This document shows, in pieces, positions 18,392 to 26,488 of a stretch of DNA of 64,000 nt. The notes below the pieces were generated by a model. The model saw only the letters and a program-made list of their open reading frames with translations. It was not told the DNA's origin and did not search any database. Each line of letters opens with the position of its first letter. Position 1 is the stretch's first letter. The position numbers and the translations under genes are program-made. The stretch lies in assembly GCA_029777335.1 (NCBI GenBank), contig JAKOSN010000038.1:26387-90386 (forward strand), read 5' to 3'. This DNA is from Planctomycetota bacterium (GTDB taxonomy: Bacteria > Planctomycetota > Planctomycetia > Gemmatales > Gemmataceae).

Positions 18392-18871
18392 TTAGCGGGT
18401 GGGGCCATGACCAACGCGTGCATGGCAATGCAAACAATCAAGCGCCTTGTCGCCTTGCTGGTGTGGCCCGAGGACGTCGTGGAGGAATTCCTTGTGGCAC
18501 GAGACACAGCTCGCGCGCAGGATCTCGGCACTGTGGGGTTTGAGCTGAATCGGTTCGTGAAAATCCTGGAGCGTAAAGCCCTTGGAGTGGTGGTAGCCGC
18601 TTTCCGCCTTGGTGAGATACTTGCCGATAAAATCGTGCGGGGTGTGGCAGTCATTACAGGTGGCGACCCCATGATGGCTTGCTTTCTGCCAACCATCGTA
18701 CTGGTCGCGCATGATGTGGCAATTCACACATGCCCTGGGATCGTTGCTCAGGTAGGAGGTTCCCTCGGCGTAGCGTGCGGTGTAGGCCCCAAGGCCAAGG
18801 ACAACGCCCATCACGGCGCAAAGCAAAAACCCTGGCCAGGCGGCTGCGGGGCGTGGCGAGAACGGTCGCAT
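18392..18871 (-). CDS. nrfH: NrfH-type tetrahaem membrane quinol dehydrogenase
   Basis: 159 residues from ATG 18871, with CGGAG upstream. There is one membrane anchor at about 12-32, then four CxxCH motifs (CVNCH, CNDCH, CVSCH, CLHCH). The arrangement DPRACVNCHIMRDQYDGW followed by SHHGVATCNDCH is typical of the NapC/NrfH family. It takes electrons from menaquinol and passes them to NrfA, with which it forms a membrane complex. Position immediately before nrfA supports the assignment. Confidence 0.95.
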   Translation of the reverse strand: MRPFSPRPAAAWPGFLLCAVMGVVLGLGAYTARYAEGTSYLSNDPRACVNCHIMRDQYDGWQKASHHGVATCNDCHTPHDFIGKYLTKAESGYHHSKGFTLQDFHEPIQLKPHSAEILRASCVSCHKEFLHDVLGPHQQGDKALDCLHCHARVGHGPTR

Positions 18872-18930
18872 CGTTGGACTCCGGTCCGATCGATTGGTGT
18901 GGCAGGGGCACTGGGGAAGGGACGCCGGGG

Positions 18931-19764
18931 TCACTTCTTTGTTGGCAGATGCGGAATGTCGCTGGGGGGGCGATTCATCATGTCACGCAGGCGCGTTCCG
19001 GTGTTCCGGGTTTCTCCACCGGTGGCGAGGAAAAAGCGTCCCCCGTCGATCCCGGCGTTGATGTTGGTGACTGGGTTGCGATCGGCGGTGAACTGCGCGC
19101 GTGTCAACGCGATCCACTGCCCTTCCTTTGTCTTGATCCAGCCATTCCCGAAGTGGGCCATGCGCTCCCGGGTCGCCGAGATCCGGTTGCGTCGGAAATC
19201 CTCAATAAACGAGTAGTAGCCACCAAGCACCTTCCCCCCCGTGAGCGTGGAAAAGGTAACGAGGTGTTTCCACTCCTTTTTCTCTGGAAGATAGAAGTAG
19301 CCGGCAAACTCGGTTCGCTTCTCCTTCGCCTGGGCAGTCACCAGAAAGCGATAGGTTTCGCCGACTTTCCAGTTGTAATCGAAGAACGCTTGTCCGCCTG
19401 TGCCTTCATTGCCAAAGCGACCAGTGCGTACCGCCTCATCCTTGGAGAGGAGTTTGACGCGTTGGTCTTCCGGGACTTTTTTCGGATCGTTCTGGTTGCC
19501 AGGATCCCACACGGAAAAGAGGATCAGTTTCTTCCCGTTGGCCAGTTCCTGAATGCCAAAGTATCCCTGATGAAACCCACACACCATGAAGTAGGTTCCC
19601 TCCGCGGACCGATCGACAGTCACCTCGTTGTAAAATGCCACCCCTTCCGGGGCGGGATACTGGAGGTGCACAGAGCGACAGGCGATCTCCTTGAGTCGTT
19701 CATCTGCGTGTGCGGTGACAACATGCAGAGCGAGGACACAAACAAGGGAGAGAGAACGGAACAT
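18931..19764 (-). CDS. DUF3472 domain secreted protein
   Basis: 277 residues from ATG 19764, with an N-terminal signal peptide ending near AHA-DE (residue ~20). The mature part shows the DUF3472 pattern: an LILFSVWDPGNQNDPKKVP stretch, GNEGTGGQAFFDYNWKVGETYRFLV, and GGYYSFIEDFRRN, with a lectin-like beta-sandwich character. The role is unknown. It precedes nrfH by 59 bases on the same strand and could be co-transcribed with the nitrite-reductase genes, though a functional link is unproven. Confidence 0.88.
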   Translation of the reverse strand: MFRSLSLVCVLALHVVTAHADERLKEIACRSVHLQYPAPEGVAFYNEVTVDRSAEGTYFMVCGFHQGYFGIQELANGKKLILFSVWDPGNQNDPKKVPEDQRVKLLSKDEAVRTGRFGNEGTGGQAFFDYNWKVGETYRFLVTAQAKEKRTEFAGYFYLPEKKEWKHLVTFSTLTGGKVLGGYYSFIEDFRRNRISATRERMAHFGNGWIKTKEGQWIALTRAQFTADRNPVTNINAGIDGGRFFLATGGETRNTGTRLRDMMNRPPSDIPHLPTKK

Positions 19765-19810
19765 GGAAGAAACAGTCTCCACGGTAAGAGGAGGGGCGAA
19801 CCATCCTCGA

Positions 19811-19832
19811 GGATCTCCTTTCGGGGAGATCC
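19811..19832. terminator. hairpin between the 42-residue gene and the DUF3472 gene
   Basis: A perfect 8-bp stem (GGATCTCC / GGAGATCC) with a 6-base loop lies 31 bases past the stop of the small membrane gene and about 47 bases before the DUF3472 start. It may act as a terminator or leader structure; no T run is present. Confidence 0.4.
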
Positions 19833-19863
19833 CGGATAGCAGCCATTGGGCGAAGTGGGTGTT

Positions 19864-19992
19864 CTAGCTGCTAAAGAGAAACGCCAGCGCAAAGATCAAC
19901 AGAAAGAACCCCATCACGCCCGAGACAAAGATCAGCAGATTGCGGATGAGAACCAGTTCGGCGAGGACGCGGTCGTCGTGTTCCTGGGCCAT
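19864..19992 (-). CDS. 42-residue single-helix membrane protein
   Basis: A very small gene from ATG 19992 with a strong ribosome site (GGAGGAA, 7 bases upstream). The N-terminal ~20 residues are charged (MAQEHDDRVLAELVLIRN) and the rest is a single hydrophobic helix ending FLFSS. Small one-helix proteins of this type are common but this one is not recognisable. It lies between nrf/DUF3472 and purB on the same strand and may have its own promoter. Confidence 0.65.
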   Translation of the reverse strand: MAQEHDDRVLAELVLIRNLLIFVSGVMGFFLLIFALAFLFSS

Positions 19993-20102
19993 GAGAGTTC
20001 CTCCGTGAGAGACCGTACCCTGGGGTGTGTGGCTCGGATGACACCACTGCTTTCTATTGTGGGAAACCATCCCGTGCTGTCAATCAGTCGCCGTGCAACC
20101 GC

Positions 20103-21572
20103 CTAGACCCGCAGTTCTGTTGTTTGGCCACCGAGTTCTCGGTATCGTGAACGTACCGGATCGATATAATCGGCGATGAACTCCTCCACTTGCTGAGGGG
20201 CCCGTCCGGTCAGGGCGTTTTCATCTGCGACCTGGCGCATCTCCTTTTCGGTGAGTGCCAGCGCCGCAAACGCCGGATCCTCCGCCAGACGCGCCAGCAA
20301 ATCGTTGCCAGGCGCGCCTTTTTTGCGTGCCTCGGTGACGGCGTGGCTGTGCTGCCGAATCGCCTCGTGCAGTTGTTGCCGATCGCCTCCCCGTGCCACG
20401 GCTGCCATGAGAATATTCTCGGTGGCCATGTAAGGATAAACCTCCGCCACGTGGAACCGTATCACCTCTTCATTGACGATGAGACGATTGGCAAGATTCA
20501 GAGCGACGTTCAGAACGGCATCGGCGGTCAGGAAGGCGTGCGGAAGGGTGAGGCGGCGGTTGACGCTATCGTCGAGGGTGCGTTCCAACCATTGCGTGGC
20601 GGCGGTCTGGGCAGCGCTGACGGTCAAAGTGCTGAGGTAGCGGCTCAGGCCACACATCCGCTCGGCGCGCATGGGGTTGCGTTTGTAAGCCATCGCAGAG
20701 GAACCGACCTGTTCTTTTTCCTGCGGTTCCTCGATTTCGCGGTCGTGGGCCAGGAGGCGCAAATCCATCCCCCACTTGTGCGCGGTTTGTCCCAATCCCG
20801 AGAGGGTATCGAGAATCTGGCTATCGACCTTCCGTGGGTACGTCTGACCCGTGACCGGATAGGTGACCGGGAATCCCATCTTCTGGGCAACCAGCTGATC
20901 GAGTTTTCGCACCTTTTCATGATCCCCATGAAAGAGGCTGAGAAAACTGGCCTGGGTGCCCGTGGTCCCCTTCGCGCCTCGGAAGCGCAAGGTGCCCAGG
21001 CGGTGGTCAAGTTCCTCCAGATCGAGGAGAAAATCGTAGCACCAGAGAGTGGCCCGCTTGCCGACAGTGGTCAACTGAGCTGGCTGGTAGTGGGTGTAGC
21101 CGAGCGTGGGCAAGTGGCGCCAGCGCCAGGCGAAGGAGGCGAGGGCATCGAGTACGCCGACCAGGCGATCGCGGAGCAACTTCAGGCCGCTTCGGAGTAA
21201 AAGAAGATCGGTATTATCGGTGACAAAACAGGAGGTGGCGCCCAGGTGGATGATGTCGCGGGCCCCGGGACAGCGCTCGGCGTAAGTGTGGATGTGGGCC
21301 ATGACATCGTGGCGCAGGCGCGTTTCATTTTTGGCCGCCAGGTCGAAATCGATGTCGTCGAGGTGGGCCTTGAGTTCGGCGATCTGCTCGGGGCGGATCC
21401 GCGGAGTGGTCCCATCGGCCGTGGTCATTCCCAGTTCATATTCCGCCTCGGCGAGTGCGACCCAGAGCCGTCGCCAGGTGCTGAACTTCTGTTGGGGAGA
21501 CCAGAGTTCCGCCATCGCTCGGCTGGCATAGCGGGTGACAAGAGGATTCTCCGGCAAGAGAGGATTTTCCAT
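20103..21572 (-). CDS. purB: adenylosuccinate lyase
   Basis: 489 residues from ATG 21572; a TTG at 21599 would add nine. The fumarase/aspartase superfamily signature is [17 protein letters not shown], and the other catalytic regions [10 protein letters not shown] and [17 protein letters not shown] are present. PurB removes fumarate from SAICAR and adenylosuccinate in purine synthesis. The Ala before Tyr in the signature resembles the eukaryote-like ADSL subgroup rather than the short bacterial one. No other purine gene is adjacent. Confidence 0.96.
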   Translation of the reverse strand: MENPLLPENPLVTRYASRAMAELWSPQQKFSTWRRLWVALAEAEYELGMTTADGTTPRIRPEQIAELKAHLDDIDFDLAAKNETRLRHDVMAHIHTYAERCPGARDIIHLGATSCFVTDNTDLLLLRSGLKLLRDRLVGVLDALASFAWRWRHLPTLGYTHYQPAQLTTVGKRATLWCYDFLLDLEELDHRLGTLRFRGAKGTTGTQASFLSLFHGDHEKVRKLDQLVAQKMGFPVTYPVTGQTYPRKVDSQILDTLSGLGQTAHKWGMDLRLLAHDREIEEPQEKEQVGSSAMAYKRNPMRAERMCGLSRYLSTLTVSAAQTAATQWLERTLDDSVNRRLTLPHAFLTADAVLNVALNLANRLIVNEEVIRFHVAEVYPYMATENILMAAVARGGDRQQLHEAIRQHSHAVTEARKKGAPGNDLLARLAEDPAFAALALTEKEMRQVADENALTGRAPQQVEEFIADYIDPVRSRYRELGGQTTELRV

Positions 21573-21753
21573 CGGGGGTTTCTCTGACAGAACAGACAAG
21601 GCTTTCCCAGAACGTACAGACCCATCTCCGAAGGGTTGTTTTACTCGCGAAGGAGGTTGCCGGCGTCTCCAGAGGAGGGATTATCGGCTACACTTGGGCA
21701 GGACTTCGAGAAGGAGGACAGCCGGACGCTGTCCATCTGTCAGGAGGATTGCG

Positions 21754-22071
21754 ATGGAGCGACGACTGTTACTGGTTGTGCTGGGGGGGATGCTCGGGCT
21801 AGCGCTCTGGCTCAGTCCCGATTCCTCGGCCCAGGCACAACAACCCGCCACGTACAATCTCAACAAGTATTACTACTACCCTCACTACTACTTCCCCCAC
21901 AATTACTGGCCCTCGCAAGGACCGAAGTGGCCCGAAGCGCAGGGTTCGCCCTATCAACCGCCACCTGCGTACATGGCCTATCCGCCCTTCCGTGAACCGC
22001 ACTGGCGCTATGAGTTGTGGGAACCGCAAAAGTATTATCGCGGGTTCCATTTCTGGCTCGACCAGTTCTGA
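21754..22071 (+). CDS. small secreted Tyr/Pro-rich protein
   Basis: 105 residues from ATG 21754 with a perfect AGGAGG ribosome site. A signal peptide ends near AQAQQ (about residue 29). The mature part is very rich in Tyr, Pro, Trp and His (NLNKYYYYPHYYFPHNYW; later PPPAYMAYPPFREPHWRYELW) and ends KYYRGFHFWLDQF. No Cys or enzymatic motif is present. I recall no named family. It may be a surface or matrix protein; aromatic-rich segments suit cross-linking or carbohydrate contact, but this is inference. Confidence 0.85.
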   Translation: MERRLLLVVLGGMLGLALWLSPDSSAQAQQPATYNLNKYYYYPHYYFPHNYWPSQGPKWPEAQGSPYQPPPAYMAYPPFREPHWRYELWEPQKYYRGFHFWLDQF

Positions 22072-22078
22072 GCGAGCC

Positions 22079-22096
22079 GAGGGAGCCTCGTCCCTC
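22079..22096 (+). terminator. short hairpin after the Tyr-rich gene
   Basis: GAGGGA-GCCTCG-TCCCTC forms a 6-bp stem 8 bases after the stop codon. A weak terminator candidate; the palindrome at 22171-22218 is a stronger one. Confidence 0.35.
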
Positions 22097-22170
22097 CTTG
22101 CATGGGACTGGCCGCGTGGGGAACGCTTCCATCTCGGCGAGGGAGGGGATGGCGTTCTGCGAGGGCGAAG

Positions 22171-22218
22171 CCTCTGCGGAGCCAACCGATTCTTCAGAAT
22201 CGGTTGGCTCCGCAGAGG
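22171..22218. repeat. perfect 23-bp palindrome in convergent intergenic space
   Basis: Arms 22171-22193 and 22196-22218 are exact reverse complements with a 2-base centre (TC). The left arm begins CCTCTGCGGAGCC. It sits between the convergent Tyr-rich and gamma-carbonic-anhydrase genes, so it can end transcription from both sides. Its length and perfection also fit a REP-like or MITE-like mobile palindrome. The sequence between it and each gene (22097-22170 and 22219-22314) holds nothing else I can name. Confidence 0.7.
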
Positions 22219-22314
22219 GATTGCCTTTCCGCTTGTGCCTCGGATCGTTGTCCTGATTCACACGACGCGCAAACTGGCGGCCTGGGAAAGCAGGCACCGC
22301 GCAGGCGCGAGGGT

Positions 22315-22827
22315 TCAGGCGGGGTTCTTCTCCCACGGTGGAGGAAAGGCCCCATGGGCATGGCGTTGGGCCATTTCCAGATAGTGCGCGGCGATCGCCT
22401 GGGTGCGACGCAATTCCTCGTCGGTCACCTCGCGAATCACCTTCCCTGGCACCCCCATCACCACCGAACGCGGGGGAATTCTGCGGTTTTCAGTGATCAG
22501 GGTTCCCGCAGCGATCAGCGAGCCCTCGCCGATTTCACAGCCGGAAAGAAGCAAGGCGCCCATGCCGATGAGCGTATCGCGCCCAATGCGGCGACCGTGG
22601 AGGACGGCGCGGTGGCCCACCACCACCCCTTCCTCGATCTGCTGCGGGGCATCGTGATCGGTGTGGACAATGCAGCCGTCCTGCAAGTTGACGCGCGGCC
22701 CCAGGGTAATTTGCGCCAGATCGCCTCGAACCACACAGCCAAACCAGATATTGACCCCAGGTGAGAGAACCACGTCACCGCGAACCACCGCCCCGGTTGC
22801 GATGTAATAATCCTGTAAACCTTGCAT
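22315..22827 (-). CDS. gamma-class carbonic anhydrase-like hexapeptide-repeat protein
   Basis: 170 residues from ATG 22827. Left-handed beta-helix hexapeptide repeats are visible (GAVVRGDVVL, GCVVRGDLAQITLGPRVNLQDG). The three metal-ligand histidines of the gamma class are recognisable in CIVHTDHD and GHRAVLHG. Such proteins hydrate CO2 as trimers with Zn or Fe, though many homologues (YrdA/PaaY type) have unproven activity. The C-terminal helix is charged. The gene is convergent with the Tyr-rich gene. Confidence 0.92.
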   Translation of the reverse strand: MQGLQDYYIATGAVVRGDVVLSPGVNIWFGCVVRGDLAQITLGPRVNLQDGCIVHTDHDAPQQIEEGVVVGHRAVLHGRRIGRDTLIGMGALLLSGCEIGEGSLIAAGTLITENRRIPPRSVVMGVPGKVIREVTDEELRRTQAIAAHYLEMAQRHAHGAFPPPWEKNPA

Positions 22828-22941
22828 CACCTCGACCCCTCTTCTGGGTGCGTTCGCCTTGCTATCCTGCCCCGTAGGGTGCTTCGTGCTGGCAGCTCAG
22901 GTCGTTATTGTACGAATCCCTCATCCAAGGAGTGACAGACC

Positions 22942-23766
22942 ATGCCCACCACGCTTGTCTTCTTCCCTTTTGATCTCTTCGGGAGCAGTGGAACCGCCGA
23001 CGGAGTCGGGGTGCTGGAAGAGGCGCTGCGCGAGGTGGTGGCGGATAATCGGCGTGAAACCGTACCGACCCGCGCCCAGGCGTACATGGGTCAACTCAAG
23101 GTTCGCCGCTTCGTTTTTGAGACCTTGGACGATTATCAGCACTGGAGACGCCAGGGACGGAAGGTGGTGCGGCACGCTCTGGCTCGGGGCGATTTCCTGA
23201 TCTGGCTCACAGGCAACCATCTGGGGGTCTTGCCAGTGTACGAGGAAGTGGGGGCGCGCCACCCAGATGACCTGATCATTCAGTTCGACGCGCATCTGGA
23301 CATTCAGCATTTCGGCGATTGCACCGAGGAGCTTTCTCACGGCAATTTCCTCCTGCACGCCGAGGAGCAGTTACCGCGCCTGGTGAACATCGGCCATCGC
23401 GACCTGCTGATGCCCGAGGACCACATTACAAAAACCTTTCAAACAACCTGCTCAACTCTGGAACTCGTTCAAAACGGGAAGTCATGGAAAACAATCTGTC
23501 AACTCGCCGAGACGGCGGGACGGGTCTGGATCGACATCGATTGCGATGTGCTCGATCCGCTGCATTTCCCCGCCGTCGCGCAACCGGTGCCTTTTGGTCT
23601 GGCGCCGCTGCAGTTGCTCGCCGCTCTGGAGACACTCTGGTCGGAACGGGTGGCCGGGGTGATGCTGTCGGAGTTTGCCGCCGGTCGCGATCAGAACGAT
23701 CAGTGTCTCGCCACGCTGATCTGGTTACTGGAGTGGATGTTGCTGCGAAAACACGAGGCGCGTTAA
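22942..23766 (+). CDS. arginase/agmatinase (ureohydrolase)-family protein
   Basis: 274 residues. The metal-site motifs of the ureohydrolase superfamily can be read: TGNHLG in place of GGDHS, the DAHLD pair, SHGNFL, and DIDCDVLDP followed by SEF. The family hydrolyses guanidino compounds with a binuclear Mn centre. The Asn in the first motif and the rather divergent sequence argue against simple arginase or agmatinase, so the substrate is open. It is convergent with the SMP-30 gene and separated from it by a good hairpin (23784-23818). Confidence 0.88.
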   Translation: MPTTLVFFPFDLFGSSGTADGVGVLEEALREVVADNRRETVPTRAQAYMGQLKVRRFVFETLDDYQHWRRQGRKVVRHALARGDFLIWLTGNHLGVLPVYEEVGARHPDDLIIQFDAHLDIQHFGDCTEELSHGNFLLHAEEQLPRLVNIGHRDLLMPEDHITKTFQTTCSTLELVQNGKSWKTICQLAETAGRVWIDIDCDVLDPLHFPAVAQPVPFGLAPLQLLAALETLWSERVAGVMLSEFAAGRDQNDQCLATLIWLLEWMLLRKHEAR

Positions 23767-23783
23767 GGTGCTCTTCCAGTAAC

Positions 23784-23818
23784 CCCCTGATCCATCCCTT
23801 GCGTGGAAGGATCAGGGG
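23784..23818. terminator. bidirectional terminator-like hairpin
   Basis: CCCCTGATCC and GGATCAGGGG form a 10-bp perfect stem with a 15-base loop, lying between two convergent genes. The same core is in the hairpin at 12159-12188. Confidence 0.6.
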
Positions 23819-23855
23819 CAGGGAGCAAGCAGATCGCTTGAGGAGATTCGTCTAC

Positions 23856-24803
23856 CTAGTTGCCCTCGGGCCAGTAGACCGCGAACCCGGGTTGGTTCAG
23901 TTTGATCCGATAAAGCGATTTACCCGCGGTGATGTAGAGCGTTTTGCGATCCTTGCCGCCAAAAACGCAGTTGCTGGGCACCTCGGGAGTGGGGATGAAG
24001 CCGAGCTTTTTCCCTTCGGGAGTGAAGATCACCACCCCGGCGGTCTTCCCTGTACCAGCAGTGGCGTAGATGTTCCCGCTGGCATCGACACACATCCCGT
24101 CAATCCCGCGATCCTTGCCAAAATCATAAAGCATCTTCTTCGGTCCCACGCTGCCGTCCTCCTTCAAAGGATAGGCCAGGAGGAGACGTTTCCCCGTGGG
24201 GTTGTTCTCGGCCAGATAAAGCGTCTTCATATCGGGAGAGAGGATGATTCCGTTCGGCTTCTCCACCTCAACGATGATTCGTGTCACCTTGCCATTCGGA
24301 TCGATCCGGTAGACGCTCTCCTGCTTCAGTTCGCGCGGTTCCTCGCCCACATAGCGTGGATCGGTGAAATAGATGCGTCCTTGGGTATCGATGGTGAGAT
24401 CGTTGGGACTGTTGAAGCGTTTGCCCGCGAATTTCTCGGCGAGGACCCGGATCTTGCCATCCTTCTCGGTACGAGTGATGCGGCGATTTCCACCCGTGTT
24501 GGCTCCTTCACAGGCAACCAGGCGCCCCTGCGGATCGAAATCCAGACCGTTCGCGCGGCCACTTGGTTTTCGGTACTCAGTGGTTTTCCCGGTGCTGGGG
24601 TCGTACTTCATGATGCGATTGCCGATGTCGGAGAAGTAAATACAGCCGTCGGGACCGTGGGCGGGACCTTCGGTGAATTCTCCCTCGCCCCAGAGTTTCT
24701 CCACCCTGGCGCCCGGGGGGATGATTGGAGCGTCGGCCGCCCGTGCCAACGCTCCCCATCCTCCCAGTAGCAGCACGATCAGTAGTCGATGGGATGGACT
24801 CAT
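23856..24803 (-). CDS. SMP-30/gluconolactonase-family secreted protein
   Basis: 315 residues from ATG 24803, with a signal peptide ending near ARA-AD (residue ~22). The rest is a six-bladed propeller: TEGPAHGPDGCIYFSD (calcium-ligand Glu in the first blade), GLDFDPQGRLVACEG, NSPNDLTIDTQGRIYFTDP with the conserved Asn-Asp pair, KPNGIILSPDMKTLYLAE, and GIDGMCVDASGNIYAT. Family members hydrolyse lactones with one divalent metal. The export signal suits a role on extracellular sugar lactones, but the substrate is not defined. Confidence 0.93.
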   Translation of the reverse strand: MSPSHRLLIVLLLGGWGALARAADAPIIPPGARVEKLWGEGEFTEGPAHGPDGCIYFSDIGNRIMKYDPSTGKTTEYRKPSGRANGLDFDPQGRLVACEGANTGGNRRITRTEKDGKIRVLAEKFAGKRFNSPNDLTIDTQGRIYFTDPRYVGEEPRELKQESVYRIDPNGKVTRIIVEVEKPNGIILSPDMKTLYLAENNPTGKRLLLAYPLKEDGSVGPKKMLYDFGKDRGIDGMCVDASGNIYATAGTGKTAGVVIFTPEGKKLGFIPTPEVPSNCVFGGKDRKTLYITAGKSLYRIKLNQPGFAVYWPEGN

Positions 24804-24959
24804 TGGGAAATCCTCGCTGCGCTTTCCTGGTTGCTCGGCTGACCAGGCGACGGTACAAGAAAGAGAGTTCTCGCGTTCTATCACGTAGGACCAGCAAATG
24901 CCAGTCATTGGCAGCGCGTCGGGGCAACTCCGCCTGGCTGGAGCAACGAGGGACAAACC

Positions 24960-25724
24960 ATGAGTGGCAAACCAGGGGTGTTTCTGCGCGCCGAGTGGCG
25001 CTACCTTGTGATGCTGAATTACCAGGTCGATCCGAGCATTCTGGCTCCGTATGTGCCCAACGGGACAGAACTCGATAGCTGGGAGGGGAAGACCTTTGTG
25101 AGCATGGTCGGGTTTCGATTCCTGAACACCCGCGTGCTCGGGATGCCGATCCCGTTTCATCGTCATTTCGACGAGGTAAATCTGCGCTTCTATGTGCGAC
25201 GCCGCGCGGAAGACGGCTGGCGGCGCGGAGTGGTGTTTGTCAAGGAGATCGTCCCGCGCTTCATGATCGCCTGGGTGGCGCGAACGCTTTACAACGAGAA
25301 GTATGTCTCGATGCCCATGCGACACCATCTCGTGATCCCAGATTCAGATCGACCCGACCCCGGGATGATGAGTTACGAGTGGTGGCACGCGGAGCGGTGG
25401 AATCGGCTGGCTGCGGAGACGACGGGAACGCCGAAATATGCGGACCCCGGTTCCGAAGAGTCGTTCATCACCGAGCACTACTACGGCTATGCGGCGCAGC
25501 GCGACGGCACCACGATGGAATACGGGGTGGAGCATCCGCCCTGGCGCGTGTGGCGAACGGAACACTCGCACTTTGAATGCGCGGTGCAGGACCTGTATGC
25601 TCCGGAGTTTGTTGCGTATCTGTCGAGCCCGCCCAGTTCGGCATTTGTCGCAGAGGGCTCGGAGGTGATCGTCCGGCGCGGGATTCCACTCGTTCGATTG
25701 GCGGTCAGCCCTGCCTCAGTGTGA
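24960..25724 (+). CDS. DUF2071 (YqjF-like) protein
   Basis: 254 residues. The DUF2071 features are the opening AEWRYLVMLNYQVDPSILAPYVP, then SMVGFRFLNTRVLG and the later VNLRFYVRR, with a C-terminal HFECAVQDLYAPEF stretch. Function is unknown in this family; the fold relates to small-molecule-binding beta barrels. There is no signal peptide. It is divergent from the SMP-30 gene and followed by the promoter for the small exported protein at 25907. Confidence 0.88.
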   Translation: MSGKPGVFLRAEWRYLVMLNYQVDPSILAPYVPNGTELDSWEGKTFVSMVGFRFLNTRVLGMPIPFHRHFDEVNLRFYVRRRAEDGWRRGVVFVKEIVPRFMIAWVARTLYNEKYVSMPMRHHLVIPDSDRPDPGMMSYEWWHAERWNRLAAETTGTPKYADPGSEESFITEHYYGYAAQRDGTTMEYGVEHPPWRVWRTEHSHFECAVQDLYAPEFVAYLSSPPSSAFVAEGSEVIVRRGIPLVRLAVSPASV

Positions 25725-25766
25725 GGAACTCGCTCCAGGGTACAATGTAACAACCTTGTCACTCCC

Positions 25767-25794
25767 TTGACAGCACGACCTGTCCTGGTACGAT
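25767..25794 (+). promoter_or_regulatory. sigma70-type promoter for the DUF4177-like gene
   Basis: TTGACA (25767-25772), 16-base spacer, TACGAT (25789-25794). It is about 110 bases upstream of the ATG at 25907, giving a long leader. The -35 box is a perfect consensus. Confidence 0.6.
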
Positions 25795-25906
25795 CGACAA
25801 ACGTTTTCAAACGCTCACACTTCACGGGGGCGAACTTCTCTGCATCGTGTGGGGTGCTCCTTTCGGACTCGACGCTCGAAGAATTAACCGCTGGGAGAAT
25901 CCGTCA

Positions 25907-26203
25907 ATGAGCAAATGGATCGGATGGGCGTGTCTGGGATTGTTGCTTGGTGTGGTGTCTCTGGGGATTGTGGTGCCACGCTCTTCGGGGGAGGATAAAC
26001 CGGAGCCCGGGGCGCCCAAACGAGCCGAGGGGCCCGCCGCACCCAAGTGGGAATATCTCGTTTCCCACGACAAACTGGAGACCAGGGAGTTGAACAAGCT
26101 CGGTGCCGAGGGATGGGAGTTGATCGCGGTCACGGGCGAACGACCGTCGCGGGCAGCCAGCGAATACGCTGCTCCCGGGTTCTATTTCAAACGGCGGAAA
26201 TAG
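25907..26203 (+). CDS. small exported DUF4177-like protein
   Basis: 98 residues from ATG 25907 with GGGAG upstream. The N-terminal 22 residues are a signal peptide or anchor. The short mature domain KWEYLVSHDK with LNKLGAEGWELIAVT is the pattern of the DUF4177 family, small beta-alpha proteins of unknown function. A Pro/Glu-rich linker separates the two. It stands alone with its own promoter and is followed by the candidate small-RNA unit at 26238-26393. Confidence 0.82.
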   Translation: MSKWIGWACLGLLLGVVSLGIVVPRSSGEDKPEPGAPKRAEGPAAPKWEYLVSHDKLETRELNKLGAEGWELIAVTGERPSRAASEYAAPGFYFKRRK

Positions 26204-26237
26204 TCTTCTGGGCAGCGGGGTCTTGCTCTGGGTTTCC

Positions 26238-26393
26238 TTGCATGACAGTTGATGTCGGTGCTAGAATAAAAGTGTCTGTGCGAGACACCATCTCTTCTTC
26301 AGGGAAAAGATGGTTGACCTTCGAACAGGCGTGCGGTCTCTCCTTGTGAGGCGTGGTCGATGGACCTTGTGTCACCAATCGGCCACGCCTTTT
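26238..26393 (+). ncRNA. candidate small RNA or attenuator leader upstream of the LRR gene
   Basis: A promoter TTGCAT (26238-26243), 18-base spacer, TAGAAT (26262-26267) is followed by two small hairpins: GTGTCT/AGACAC at 26272-26288 and CCATCT/AGATGG at 26288-26313, which share one C. A 12-bp stem with one G-T pair (26350-26361 with 26378-26389) and TTTT then act as an intrinsic terminator. The predicted transcript is about 120 bases and ends ~95 bases before the LRR gene, so it could be an independent RNA or an attenuating leader. No known RNA family was recognised. Confidence 0.38.
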
Positions 26394-26488
26394 GTCGTTG
26401 CTAATCTCTCACTCGATTGCAAGGCGATCACCCTGATTGAACTCCCTGGTCGTCGAGGCAACCGCTGTCCCTGTGTGACGACTGCGAG

